This document shows positions 41,852 through 49,406 of a DNA stretch of 64,000 nt, one piece after another. Made by a program: the position numbers and the translations under genes. Source of the stretch: GCA-002793235 sp965267355 (GTDB lineage Bacteria; Bacteroidota; Bacteroidia; Flavobacteriales_E; Vicingaceae); assembly GCA_965267355.1 (NCBI GenBank), contig OZ253956.1:372001-436000 (forward strand). Direction: 5' to 3'. How positions within the stretch are numbered: position 1 is the stretch's first letter; every line of letters starts with the position of its first letter. The notes under the pieces are model-generated. The model made no database searches. It was not told the DNA's origin and was given only the letters and a program-made list of their open reading frames with translations.

Positions 41852-43156
41852 TTATCTTCTTCTACCTCCACTTCTTGAAGAACCAGATCTGGTTCCTCCG
41901 CTTCTGTTAAAAGATCCAGAAGACCTGTTATAACTTGGCCTTGAACTACCACCTTTATAGCTTGGTTTATTATAACTCGGCTTACTGTAAGATTTTGAAG
42001 GTCTTTTATTAGAAGGCTTATTATAGCTATTTGATGGCTTGTTATATGTTTTCCTAGAACCATTATTATAGGTTTTCTTTGGTGTACCATAACTATTGCT
42101 CGGTTTTGTATAACTTGGCTTAGTATAGGTTTTAGGAGTATTCCCACCTCTAGTTGTACCATACTTTCCTCCTGAGGAATTTGTTGGGTTTTTAGTAGTA
42201 GTTCTCGGATTATTATAACCTACCTGTGACTTCGTATAATTTGGTTTAGATGTATTATTTCTAACCGTACCGTTACTATAACTGTTTTTTGTTGGTTTCA
42301 CACCTGTATTAGTCCTCACTGGTGTTTTTACAGCAGACTCATATTTCTGACCAAAGGTTTTTACTGGTTTATTAGTCGTTGCATATCCTCCACTAGTACT
42401 TGTTCTAGAACCTCTCCCGTAACCAGAATACCCAGAACGACTTCCTCTTTTACCATAATAATAACTATTTCGATCGTAACTATTATAGTAATGGTTATTA
42501 GCATAATACCCATTAAACCCGCCATTCCAGTAATAAGGATTATAATACCAGTTCCAACCGTAATAACCTACACCACAGTAGCCAAAATTACCAGTCCAAC
42601 CCCAGCCCCAGTTCCATCCTACGTTCCATCCACCCCAGTAAGACCAACCTACGTTCCATCTCCAAGGACGAGGATTCCACCAATTGTATGATGTATAAAT
42701 GCTTGTTCCATAAAAATAAGGATCGTAATCGTACCAATAATAATTAGTATAATAATCATCATAATAACCATAAGTACCTACACCTCTTCTAAAACGTCTT
42801 ATTCTAGCTGCATATTCATAGTCATAATACTCATTATCAAAATCGTAATTATCTCCATTAAAATAGTTGTTAGTTATTCTCACATTACCATTCTCATCTT
42901 CGTAATAAGTAGTACTATCCGTAATACCCATTTCTCTATTATAAGCTTCTTCACGTTCTCTCTGACGACTTTCTATATAATAGTCATTAGCTGTTGAATA
43001 ATTATCTTCAGGAAGAATTTCTTCTTCTACATCATTAGTACCAATTACTGTACTGTTCTTGTTTTTTGATGAAGGATAAAAATCGTCTTGGGCATTAGTA
43101 AAAATTGTTAAGCAAGTAAAAATTGCCGTAAGCATTATGTTTCTAATCGTTTTCAT
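41852..43156 (-). CDS. Tyr/Trp/Gly-rich and Lys/Ser/Asn-rich secreted protein
   Basis: A 434-residue exported protein from the ATG at 43156 (signal peptide ending NAQDDFY); an ATG 24 bases upstream is less likely. Its composition is striking. Residues about 60-225 hold Tyr/Trp tracts (YYDYEYAARIRRFRRGVGT, WGGWNVGWNWGWGWTGNFG). The last 190 residues are basic low-complexity repeats of the type KPSNSYNKPS, ending RSGSSRSGGRRR. Similar Bacteroidota proteins are sometimes labelled 'vitellogenin II', a label without functional value. The repeats read open in an overlapping frame too, as expected of repetitive DNA. It lies between the FadL-family gene and a smaller protein with the same QDDFY start. 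An adhesive or matrix role is speculation. Confidence 0.8.
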   Translation of the reverse strand: MKTIRNIMLTAIFTCLTIFTNAQDDFYPSSKNKNSTVIGTNDVEEEILPEDNYSTANDYYIESRQREREEAYNREMGITDSTTYYEDENGNVRITNNYFNGDNYDFDNEYYDYEYAARIRRFRRGVGTYGYYDDYYTNYYWYDYDPYFYGTSIYTSYNWWNPRPWRWNVGWSYWGGWNVGWNWGWGWTGNFGYCGVGYYGWNWYYNPYYWNGGFNGYYANNHYYNSYDRNSYYYGKRGSRSGYSGYGRGSRTSTSGGYATTNKPVKTFGQKYESAVKTPVRTNTGVKPTKNSYSNGTVRNNTSKPNYTKSQVGYNNPRTTTKNPTNSSGGKYGTTRGGNTPKTYTKPSYTKPSNSYGTPKKTYNNGSRKTYNKPSNSYNKPSNKRPSKSYSKPSYNKPSYKGGSSRPSYNRSSGSFNRSGGTRSGSSRSGGRRR

Positions 43157-43238
43157 GGTAATTCCTCCTATAATTTTCACTTTGTTAATGAAATGTTAAA
43201 ATTCATTTTGATTTAAACCAAATACTATGCCAAGAAAT

Positions 43239-43607
43239 CTATTGCCAAAATAAAGTCACAAAAAACACTGTATGGTATAAAACCTCCACAAAAATTTCGG
43301 CAGCAATTTCTGCTCCTACCCCTTTCCTTCTTTTTTTATGGATTTCATCATTATTATCGTTATAAATTTCATCATCATTATAAGGCTCAACTGATTCATC
43401 ATCCATTTCAGATTGTTCTCTTACCTCAAATTCATTATTATAATCAACTTCTGTATAATAGTTTTCTTCGTTTACTTCACTAGTGGTTGGTTTATTTTTA
43501 TTTACCACCTCTTCCGTTTCATTATTATAAAAATCATCTTGCGCTTGTATTGTATTTAAGCTAAAAAGCAAAATAAACGGAATAAGATAAATTTGAATAG
43601 CTTTCAT
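43239..43607 (-). CDS. Asn/Glu-rich exported protein sharing the QDDFY start
   Basis: A 122-residue protein with signal peptide ending TIQAQ. The mature N-terminus QDDFYNNETEE mirrors the QDDFYPSSKNK of the larger neighbour, and the middle (about 45-88) is Asp/Glu/Asn/Tyr-rich low complexity (DDESVEPYNDDEIYNDNND). A basic hinge (KKRRKGVG) precedes a hydrophobic C-terminal segment (about 98-121, EIFVEVLYHTVFFVTLFWQ) that could insert in a membrane. It is probably a partial paralogue of the neighbour's N-terminal region. Function unknown. Confidence 0.65.
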   Translation of the reverse strand: MKAIQIYLIPFILLFSLNTIQAQDDFYNNETEEVVNKNKPTTSEVNEENYYTEVDYNNEFEVREQSEMDDESVEPYNDDEIYNDNNDEIHKKRRKGVGAEIAAEIFVEVLYHTVFFVTLFWQ

Positions 43608-43623
43608 AGTAGTTCAGTTTTAA

Positions 43624-43679
43624 GTAAAATTCGCTTAATTTTACCTTCTTTTAATTTAAAGTTAGTTAATATTTAACTA
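43624..43679. promoter_or_regulatory. Two inverted repeats upstream of proS
   Basis: GTAAAATT-CGCTT-AATTTTAC (43624-43644) and TAGTTAA-TAT-TTAACTA (43663-43679) are both perfect dyads in the 93-base region between the divergent QDDFY gene and proS. They could be operators or AT-rich cruciform sites; no factor is identifiable. Confidence 0.35.
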
Positions 43680-43700
43680 TCAAAAATTATACCTAAAACA

Positions 43701-45176
43701 ATGGCAAAAGATTTTACGTCAAGAGAACAAGATTATTCACAATGGTATAACGAGCTAGTAGTAAAAGCAGATCTTGCTGAACACTCGGCCGTTAGGGGTT
43801 GTATGGTTATCAAACCTTATGGCTACGCTATATGGGAAAAAATGCAAGCACAGCTTGATAAAATGTTTAAAGACACAGGGCATGTAAATGCGTATTTTCC
43901 ATTGTTTATTCCTAAATCATACTTAAGTAAAGAAGCTGACCACGTTGAAGGTTTCGCAAAAGAGTGTGCAGTAGTTACTCATTATAGACTTAAAAACGCT
44001 GAAGATGGTAGTGGTGTTGTGGTTGACCCTGAGGCTAAATTAGAAGAAGAGTTAATTGTTAGACCTACTTCAGAAACTATTATCTGGAACACCTACAAAG
44101 GATGGATTCAATCATACAGAGATTTACCTATTTTATGTAACCAATGGGCAAATGTTGTTCGTTGGGAAATGCGTACTCGTTTGTTTTTGAGAACCGCTGA
44201 ATTTTTGTGGCAAGAAGGACATACTGCACACGCCACTAAAGAAGAAGCAATAGAAGAAACCAAAAAGATGTTAGATGTTTATGCTGACTTTGCTGAAAAT
44301 TTCATGGCTATTCCTGTAATGAAAGGTGTAAAAACTCCTTCAGAAAGATTTGCTGGTGCATTAGATACATATTGCATTGAGGCTTTAATGCAAGATGGAA
44401 AAGCTTTACAGGCTGGAACTTCGCACTTTTTAGGTCAAAATTTTGCTAAAGCTTTTGATGTGAAATTTGCTACCAAAGAAGGTGGAATGGAACATGTATG
44501 GGCTACTTCATGGGGTGTTTCTACTAGATTAATGGGTGCATTAATTATGACACATTCAGATGATGATGGATTAGTATTACCTCCAAACTTAGCCCCAATA
44601 CAAGTTGCTATTGTTCCTATTTATAAAGGCGAAGAACAATTAGCACAAATCTCTGAGCAAGCATTGAAAATAAAATCTGAGTTAGAGGCTAAAGGAATCT
44701 CTGTAAAGTTTGATGATAGAGACACTCACAAGCCAGGATTTAAGTTTGCTGAATATGAGTTTAAAGGAGTACCTGTTCGGTTAGCTATCGGACCTAGAGA
44801 TATGGAAAATGGCACCGTTGAAGTTGCCAGAAGAGACACTAAGGAGAAAGAAATATTACAACAAGATGACATTGCCAATAAGGTAGAACACTTATTAGAA
44901 AATATCCAATCTAACTTATTCCAAAAAGCAATAGACTTTAGAGAAGAAATGACTCACAAAGCAGATTCTTGGGATGAGTTTAAGGATCTTATAGAAAATA
45001 AAGGAGGTTTTGTGTTAGCGCATTGGGATGGCACTGAAGAAACTGAAGAGAAAATCAAACAGGAAACGAAAGCTACTATTAGGTGTATACCATTAAACAA
45101 TAAACAGGAAGATGGAAAATGTGTGTATTCAGGAAACCCATCTACACAGCGTGTAATTTTCGCTAAAGCATATTAA
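43701..45176 (+). CDS. proS: Prolyl-tRNA synthetase, archaeal/eukaryotic type
   Basis: A 491-residue class II synthetase that charges tRNA-Pro. It is the short form without the bacterial editing insertion. Motifs: VRGCMVIKPYGYAIWEKMQ (motif 1 region), VRPTSETIIWNTYKGWI, WANVVRWEMRTRLFLRTAEF (motif 2) and LWQEGHTAHATKEEAIEET. The C-terminal anticodon-binding domain follows (PIQVAIVPIYKGEEQ, DDRDTHKPGFKFAEYEFKGV) and the protein ends with a zinc-domain-like extension. This type is usual in Bacteroidota. A 231-residue conserved protein follows ten bases later. Confidence 0.97.
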   Translation: MAKDFTSREQDYSQWYNELVVKADLAEHSAVRGCMVIKPYGYAIWEKMQAQLDKMFKDTGHVNAYFPLFIPKSYLSKEADHVEGFAKECAVVTHYRLKNAEDGSGVVVDPEAKLEEELIVRPTSETIIWNTYKGWIQSYRDLPILCNQWANVVRWEMRTRLFLRTAEFLWQEGHTAHATKEEAIEETKKMLDVYADFAENFMAIPVMKGVKTPSERFAGALDTYCIEALMQDGKALQAGTSHFLGQNFAKAFDVKFATKEGGMEHVWATSWGVSTRLMGALIMTHSDDDGLVLPPNLAPIQVAIVPIYKGEEQLAQISEQALKIKSELEAKGISVKFDDRDTHKPGFKFAEYEFKGVPVRLAIGPRDMENGTVEVARRDTKEKEILQQDDIANKVEHLLENIQSNLFQKAIDFREEMTHKADSWDEFKDLIENKGGFVLAHWDGTEETEEKIKQETKATIRCIPLNNKQEDGKCVYSGNPSTQRVIFAKAY

Positions 45177-45185
45177 TTAAATCCT

Positions 45186-45881
45186 ATGAGCAATCAACAA
45201 GAAGCTAAAGAGTTAATAATAGAAACACTAAAAACTAAAGCGTGTTTAAAACAGCGTGTCTTTAGAACTACCATAGAAATTTTTAAAGATTTTAAAGAGG
45301 AAGCTGAAAAATTATGCAATGAACTCCATGATGAAATATGCAAGGTTGATACCACGGTTGCTGTAGAGTACATCGAAAAAGGTGATTACGAGTTCCATAT
45401 CAAATTTGGTGGAGATATTCTAGTTTTCTTTATGCATACTAATATTTTTGATTTTGATAAAACCCATGGTATATGGAATACTTCTTACGTAAAAGAAGAT
45501 GAACTAAGAGCCTATTGCGGGATGATTAATGTATATAATTTCCTAGCTGATTCATTTAAGTACAACAGAGTTAATGATTTAGGCTATCTTGTCGCTCGTT
45601 TTTTCGTAAATAAAGACAAACATTATTTTGTAGAAGGAAAGCGTCAATTAGGCTTTTTATATAATGATTTTGTAAATGGAGTTATTGATAATGATAAAAT
45701 CAGAAAAATAATAGAATCAGCCATTCTATACTCTATGGATTTTGATTTATTGACTCCTCATTACGATACTATGAAAGAGGTAACGGTTCATGATGTGATT
45801 GAAGTAACTAATACCATGAATTTAAAAACAGGAAAACGTTTAGGATTCAAGTTTCAGGCAGACAGTGATAATATTGAGTAA
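45186..45881 (+). CDS. Conserved hypothetical cytosolic protein after proS
   Basis: A 231-residue protein without signal peptide or membrane helix. Recognisable segments are LKTKACLKQRVFRTTIEIFK (helical), GDYEFHIKFGGDILVFFMHT, then YCGMINVYNFLADSFKYNR and LGYLVARFFVNKDKHYFVEG, with DLLTPHYDTMKEVTVHDVIE near the end. The pattern recalls an uncharacterised Bacteroidota family; I cannot name it. It is probably transcribed with proS. It ends 76 bases before the tRNA-Glu gene, a region that contains the tRNA promoter. Confidence 0.75.
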   Translation: MSNQQEAKELIIETLKTKACLKQRVFRTTIEIFKDFKEEAEKLCNELHDEICKVDTTVAVEYIEKGDYEFHIKFGGDILVFFMHTNIFDFDKTHGIWNTSYVKEDELRAYCGMINVYNFLADSFKYNRVNDLGYLVARFFVNKDKHYFVEGKRQLGFLYNDFVNGVIDNDKIRKIIESAILYSMDFDLLTPHYDTMKEVTVHDVIEVTNTMNLKTGKRLGFKFQADSDNIE

Positions 45882-45896
45882 TTTTTTTAAAATAAA

Positions 45897-45927
45897 TTTG
45901 TGCATATATTAAAAAATTATACATTTG
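45897..45927 (+). promoter_or_regulatory. tRNA-Glu promoter, TTTG-N19-TACATTTG
   Basis: TTTG (45897-45900), a 19-base spacer and TACATTTG (45920-45927) form a textbook Bacteroidota promoter about 30 bases before the mature tRNA. Confidence 0.75.
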
Positions 45928-45957
45928 CACTCCTCAAATTAAGAGGATAACCCATTT

Positions 45958-46029
45958 GGCCCGTTCGTCTAGGGGTTAGGACGCCAGGTTTTCATCCTGG
46001 AAACAGGGGTTCGATTCCCCTACGGGCTG
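45958..46029 (+). tRNA. trnE: tRNA-Glu (anticodon TTC)
   Basis: A 72-base cloverleaf without encoded CCA. The acceptor stem pairs GGCCCGT with ACGGGCT (one G-U pair), followed by discriminator G at 46029. The anticodon stem CCAGG/CCTGG encloses loop TTTTCAT, so the anticodon is TTC. The T arm is AGGGG-TTCGATT-CCCCT. A strong terminator follows directly. Confidence 0.97.
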
Positions 46030-46030
46030 C

Positions 46031-46060
46031 AAAACCACTTCTCTAGAGAAGTGGTTTTTT
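46031..46060. terminator. Terminator after tRNA-Glu
   Basis: AAAACCACTTCTC pairs with GAGAAGTGGTTTT in a long perfect palindrome centred at about 46044, followed by T residues to 46060. It starts two bases after the tRNA. Confidence 0.9.
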
Positions 46061-46092
46061 GACTGAAAGTCGTGGTTTTTATAAATAATTGC

Positions 46093-46100
46093 TACATTTG
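46093..46100 (+). promoter_or_regulatory. rpsT -7 promoter box TACATTTG
   Basis: TACATTTG, identical to the tRNA-Glu box, lies 36 bases before the rpsT ATG. A -33 TTG is not seen at the standard distance. Confidence 0.55.
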
Positions 46101-46136
46101 CAGTCCTTAAAAAATTGAGAAATAAATATTTAAGAT

Positions 46137-46388
46137 ATGGCTAACCATAAGTCGGCACTAAAAAGAATAAGACAAACCGTAAAAAGAACGGAAAGAAATA
46201 AGTATCAGCATAAGACTACTCGTAATGCGATACGTGACTTAAGAAATTCTACTGACAAGAAAGAAGCTACTGCAATGTTGCCAAAAGTTTCTTCTATGAT
46301 TGATAGATTAGCAAAAAGAAACATTATCCACGATAATAAAGCTGCTAACCTTAAATCGAAACTAACAAAGCACGTGGCAGGTTTATAA
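46137..46388 (+). CDS. rpsT: 30S ribosomal protein S20
   Basis: An 83-residue basic, helical protein that binds 16S rRNA early in small-subunit assembly. The hallmark start MANHKSALKRIRQTVKRTER is present, followed by ATMLPKVSSMIDRLAKRNII and HDNKAANLKSKLTKHVAGL, all as in bacterial S20. It is monocistronic, with its own promoter box and terminator, between tRNA-Glu and gap. Confidence 0.98.
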   Translation: MANHKSALKRIRQTVKRTERNKYQHKTTRNAIRDLRNSTDKKEATAMLPKVSSMIDRLAKRNIIHDNKAANLKSKLTKHVAGL

Positions 46389-46411
46389 TTTTTAGTTCAC
46401 ACAACAATATT

Positions 46412-46441
46412 AAAAGGTACGCTTACAGCGTACCTTTTTTT
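46412..46441 (+). terminator. rpsT terminator
   Basis: AAAAGGTACGC (46412-46422) pairs with GCGTACCTTTT around TTACA, followed by a run of T to 46441. Confidence 0.92.
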
Positions 46442-46453
46442 ATGCTTTATACT

Positions 46454-46461
46454 TAACTTTG
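46454..46461 (+). promoter_or_regulatory. gap -7 promoter box TAACTTTG
   Basis: TAACTTTG lies four bases before the gap ATG, between the rpsT terminator and the gene, so it is the only space for a promoter. The message is predicted to be leaderless. Confidence 0.6.
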
Positions 46462-46465
46462 TATT

Positions 46466-47455
46466 ATGATAAAAGTTGCCATAAACGGTTTTGGAAGAAT
46501 AGGCAGAAGTTTTACTCGTGCTATTCAGAAACACAACAATATTGAATTAGTAGCCATCAATGATTTAGCTGATAACAAAACATTAGCTCACTTATTAAAG
46601 TACGACTCAGTACATCAAGCATACAAGGGCTCTGTTTCTGCTGCTGATAATGAATTAGTTATTAATGAAAAGTCTATTAAGGTATTTGGGGAAAGAGAAC
46701 CACAAAATCTACCTTGGGGTGATTTAGGAATTGATGTTGTAATTGAATCTACTGGTAAATTTTTAACTAAGGATTTAGCCCAAACACATATTAACGCTGG
46801 TGCTAAGAAAGTAATATTATCTGCACCACCTAAAAGTGATGATGTAAAAACCGTTGTTTTAGGCATTAACGATGATATTATTGATGGTACAGAACAAATC
46901 ATTTCCAATGCATCTTGCACTACCAATGCTGCTGCTCCTTTAATTAAGGTATTGCACGACCATTACCACATTGAGAGTGCATACATCACTACTGTACATT
47001 CTTACACAAGCGATCAAACCTTACACGATGCCCCACATAGAGATTTGAGAAGAGCAAGAGCTGGTGCATTATCTATTATACCAACAACTACAGGAGCTGC
47101 TAAAGCCATCACTAAAATTTTTCCTGATTTAGACGGTAGATTGGGTGGCTGTGGTATTAGAGTACCTGTACCAAATGGTTCGTTAATTGACATAAGCTTA
47201 GTGCTAAAAGAAGATGCCTCAGTAGAAGAAATAAACAAAGCTTTTAAAGCTGCTGCTGATAATGAGTTAAAAGGCATTTTACAATATACCGAAGACCCAA
47301 TAGTATCTATTGACATAGTTGGCAATAGCCACTCTTGTATTTTTGATGCTGACTTAACCTCCATTACCGGGCACATGGTAAAAGTAGTTGGCTGGTACGA
47401 TAATGAAATGGGGTATAGCAATCGTTTGGCGGATTTAGTTTCAAGAGTTATATAA
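46466..47455 (+). CDS. gap: Glyceraldehyde-3-phosphate dehydrogenase, type I
   Basis: A 329-residue glycolytic enzyme. The NAD domain starts IKVAINGFGRIGRSFTRA, and Asp33 in VAINDLAD indicates NAD preference. The catalytic centre is SNASCTTNAAAP with Cys151, followed by HSYTSDQTLHDAPH, RRARAGALSIIPTTTGAAKA and the closing WYDNEMGYSNRLADLV, all standard. It is a separate transcription unit after rpsT. A long antisense open frame over its second half (47014-47466) is a shadow of its codon usage. Confidence 0.97.
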   Translation: MIKVAINGFGRIGRSFTRAIQKHNNIELVAINDLADNKTLAHLLKYDSVHQAYKGSVSAADNELVINEKSIKVFGEREPQNLPWGDLGIDVVIESTGKFLTKDLAQTHINAGAKKVILSAPPKSDDVKTVVLGINDDIIDGTEQIISNASCTTNAAAPLIKVLHDHYHIESAYITTVHSYTSDQTLHDAPHRDLRRARAGALSIIPTTTGAAKAITKIFPDLDGRLGGCGIRVPVPNGSLIDISLVLKEDASVEEINKAFKAAADNELKGILQYTEDPIVSIDIVGNSHSCIFDADLTSITGHMVKVVGWYDNEMGYSNRLADLVSRVI

Positions 47456-47509
47456 CCGATAATCAAATAGATAAATTAACTAGGCTAATTTTTCTTATTT
47501 TAGATACTT

Positions 47510-48076
47510 ATGAAAAAGTTATGCCTTTTACATACACTATGTTTAATTAGTTTAATTGGTTTTTCACAAAACCCCAGAAAAGAATTCCCTATTGGACTGA
47601 ATCTAAATATAGGTGGTCCTAGCTTTATTATTGGCGTATCGGCTGATGCATTTGTTATCCCGTCTATAAATATTGAAGCCGGCATTGGAACTGGTTTCCT
47701 TATGGTTCCTGGTAGTTTTTTTGGTGGCATTAAATATCATAGTGATGCTCATACTGATAGCTATTGGACTTTTTACTCTGGTCTTATGGGTATTGCAGCC
47801 ACTACTTCTTATTCATCAGAACGTCCTACTAGTAAGCTTTTTGGGCTAGTATATTTACCAGTAGGAACACAATATATTGCTGATAATGGTTTTACCTTTA
47901 GTGTTGAAGTTGCAGGATTATATGATAAAAATGCTGATTTATACGCTAACCATTTTGGAGTTTGGGTAGGTGTTAAAATTGGTTTTCACTTTAATTTTAA
48001 AGATAATATACCAAAACCTCCAAAACGAAAAACAACTTATAAAGACGAGAATATTGAATACCACCCTAATTACTAA
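47510..48076 (+). CDS. Exported beta-barrel-like protein of unknown function
   Basis: A 188-residue protein with signal peptide ending LIGFSQ. The mature part is a run of Gly-rich amphipathic strands (IGLNLNIGGPSFIIGVSADA, IEAGIGTGFLMVPGSFFGGI, HFGVWVGVKIGFHFNF) that would suit a small outer-membrane barrel of about eight strands. The last 20 residues are polar (PKPPKRKTTYKDENIEYHPN). No family is recognised. It is followed by the convergent aroA 22 bases on, with no terminator hairpin visible. Confidence 0.65.
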   Translation: MKKLCLLHTLCLISLIGFSQNPRKEFPIGLNLNIGGPSFIIGVSADAFVIPSINIEAGIGTGFLMVPGSFFGGIKYHSDAHTDSYWTFYSGLMGIAATTSYSSERPTSKLFGLVYLPVGTQYIADNGFTFSVEVAGLYDKNADLYANHFGVWVGVKIGFHFNFKDNIPKPPKRKTTYKDENIEYHPNY

Positions 48077-48098
48077 TTAGGCACTTCTATTTTTTACT

Positions 48099-49406
48099 CT
48101 AATTATCTTCAACTAGTACTTCTAAATCCTCCCAAAAAATAGGATAAGATTTTTTCACCACTTCAGCATCTTCAATGGTAATTTCATTGATTAAACTTAA
48201 AGGTGAAAATGCCATAGCCATTCTGTGGTCGTTATAGGTTTTTATTGTTTTGTCAGTCCAATCTGGGAGATTCCCGTTTGCACGGGAATGACGATTGATA
48301 AGCAAATCATCTCCATCCACCTCAACACTAAAACCTAGTTTGTTTAATTCGGTTTGCAAAGCAGCTATTCGGTCTGTTTCTTTTATTCTTAAGGTTTTTA
48401 AACCTGTTAATCGAGCTTTTACATTTAAAGTAGCACAAGTTACTGCAACTGTTTGGGCTATATCGGGGCAATTTGAAAAGTCAAATTGCAGTGATTGAGT
48501 GATTGAATAATTAAGTTGTTTTGTTATCCTAATGCCATTTTCTATGAATTCTGTATTTACCCCAAAATTTTTGTAAATATCAGCTACCACTGCATCACCT
48601 TGAAGGCTTTCCTTTTTCAAACCATACAGAGTAACATCAAACTCATTAGCTAAAGCAGCAAAACCATACCAGTAAGAAGCAGCACTCCAATCAGCTTCAA
48701 CTGTAAATTCCTTAGTCTGGTAATTACCCTCATTTACTTTAATTGTATTTCCACTCCAGTTTGCCTTTGCTCCAAAGTATTCCATCATACTAATGGTCAT
48801 ATCAATATATGGTTTGGAAATAATTTCTCCAGCAAACTCAATTTCCAATCCTTCTGTTAATGTTGGTGCAATCATCAATAAAGCAGAAACATACTGGCTG
48901 CTTACGCTCCCATCCAATATCACTTTGCCACCACTTAACTTCTTTCCATTTATCTTTAATGGTGGATAGCCTTCTTTTCCAACATATTTAATATCTGCTC
49001 CTAATTGTTGCAAAGCCTCTACCAATATTCTAATTGGCCTTTCTTTCATTCTTTCTTCACTAGTTAACAACCATTGCCCTTCTCTTACAGCTAAAAAAGC
49101 AGTCATAAAACGCATTACAGTACCAGCTATGCCAACTGACAATGTCAGTTGATTATTGTCAGATTGCTCATCAGAACTTTTCATTTCATCTGTTTCTGCT
49201 TGAGCTGTATCTGATGCAGTCTGAACTTCTTTTAGTAATTGAGTTAAAATTTTTGTATCCTCAGCCTCAGCTAGATTGCTGATTTCAAAGTGTTCTTCAC
49301 ACAAAGATCTAATGATTAAAGCTCTATTGCTTTCACTCTTAGAAGCTGTTAAATTGATTTCTCCGTTAAGTTTTTTTCGTGATTGGTATGATAGGGTTTT
49401 ATCCAT
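48099..49406 (-). CDS. aroA: EPSP synthase (3-phosphoshikimate 1-carboxyvinyltransferase), with insertions
   Basis: A 435-residue EPSP synthase for chorismate synthesis. Family motifs: GEINLTASKSESNRALIIRS, VGIAGTVMRFMTAFLAV (normally N-A-G-T-A), SVSSQYVSALLMIAP, LKTLRIKETDRIAALQTELN and YNDHRMAMAFSPLSL. Two oddities are visible. First, about 26 hydrophilic residues (61-86, VQTASDTAQAETDEMK and onwards) separate the N-terminal block from the AGT loop. Second, residues 372-383 (RHSRANGNLPDW) are encoded by a palindromic repeat lying between the DGDDLLIN and IKTYNDHRM blocks. The catalytic motifs are intact, so it should be active. It overlaps aroB by eight bases. Confidence 0.93.
   Translation of the reverse strand: MDKTLSYQSRKKLNGEINLTASKSESNRALIIRSLCEEHFEISNLAEAEDTKILTQLLKEVQTASDTAQAETDEMKSSDEQSDNNQLTLSVGIAGTVMRFMTAFLAVREGQWLLTSEERMKERPIRILVEALQQLGADIKYVGKEGYPPLKINGKKLSGGKVILDGSVSSQYVSALLMIAPTLTEGLEIEFAGEIISKPYIDMTISMMEYFGAKANWSGNTIKVNEGNYQTKEFTVEADWSAASYWYGFAALANEFDVTLYGLKKESLQGDAVVADIYKNFGVNTEFIENGIRITKQLNYSITQSLQFDFSNCPDIAQTVAVTCATLNVKARLTGLKTLRIKETDRIAALQTELNKLGFSVEVDGDDLLINRHSRANGNLPDWTDKTIKTYNDHRMAMAFSPLSLINEITIEDAEVVKKSYPIFWEDLEVLVEDN
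48268..48291 (-). repeat. Palindromic repeat inserted in frame in aroA
   Basis: ATTCCCGT (48270-48277) and ACGGGAAT (48282-48289) form a perfect 8-bp stem with loop TTGC. On the minus strand the element reads GTCATTCCCG...CGGGAATCTC and encodes RHSRANGNL within AroA. Outside aroA a degenerate relative lies after gyrB (10342-10368). Confidence 0.6.

Noticed and set aside
41845..42162. 105-codon frame overlapping the Tyr/Trp-rich protein in another frame
   Set aside because: It comes from the repetitive KPSYNKPS-type codons read out of frame; no start context or domain.
42000..42500. Possible CRISPR or tandem-repeat array
   Set aside because: The regular DNA pattern is only the coding of short basic peptide repeats; there are no unique spacers or fixed-length repeats.
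47014..47466. 150-codon open frame antisense to gap
   Set aside because: It is the complement of a well-supported GAPDH; its translation shows no domain, signal or promoter, and such frames are common opposite AT-rich coding DNA.
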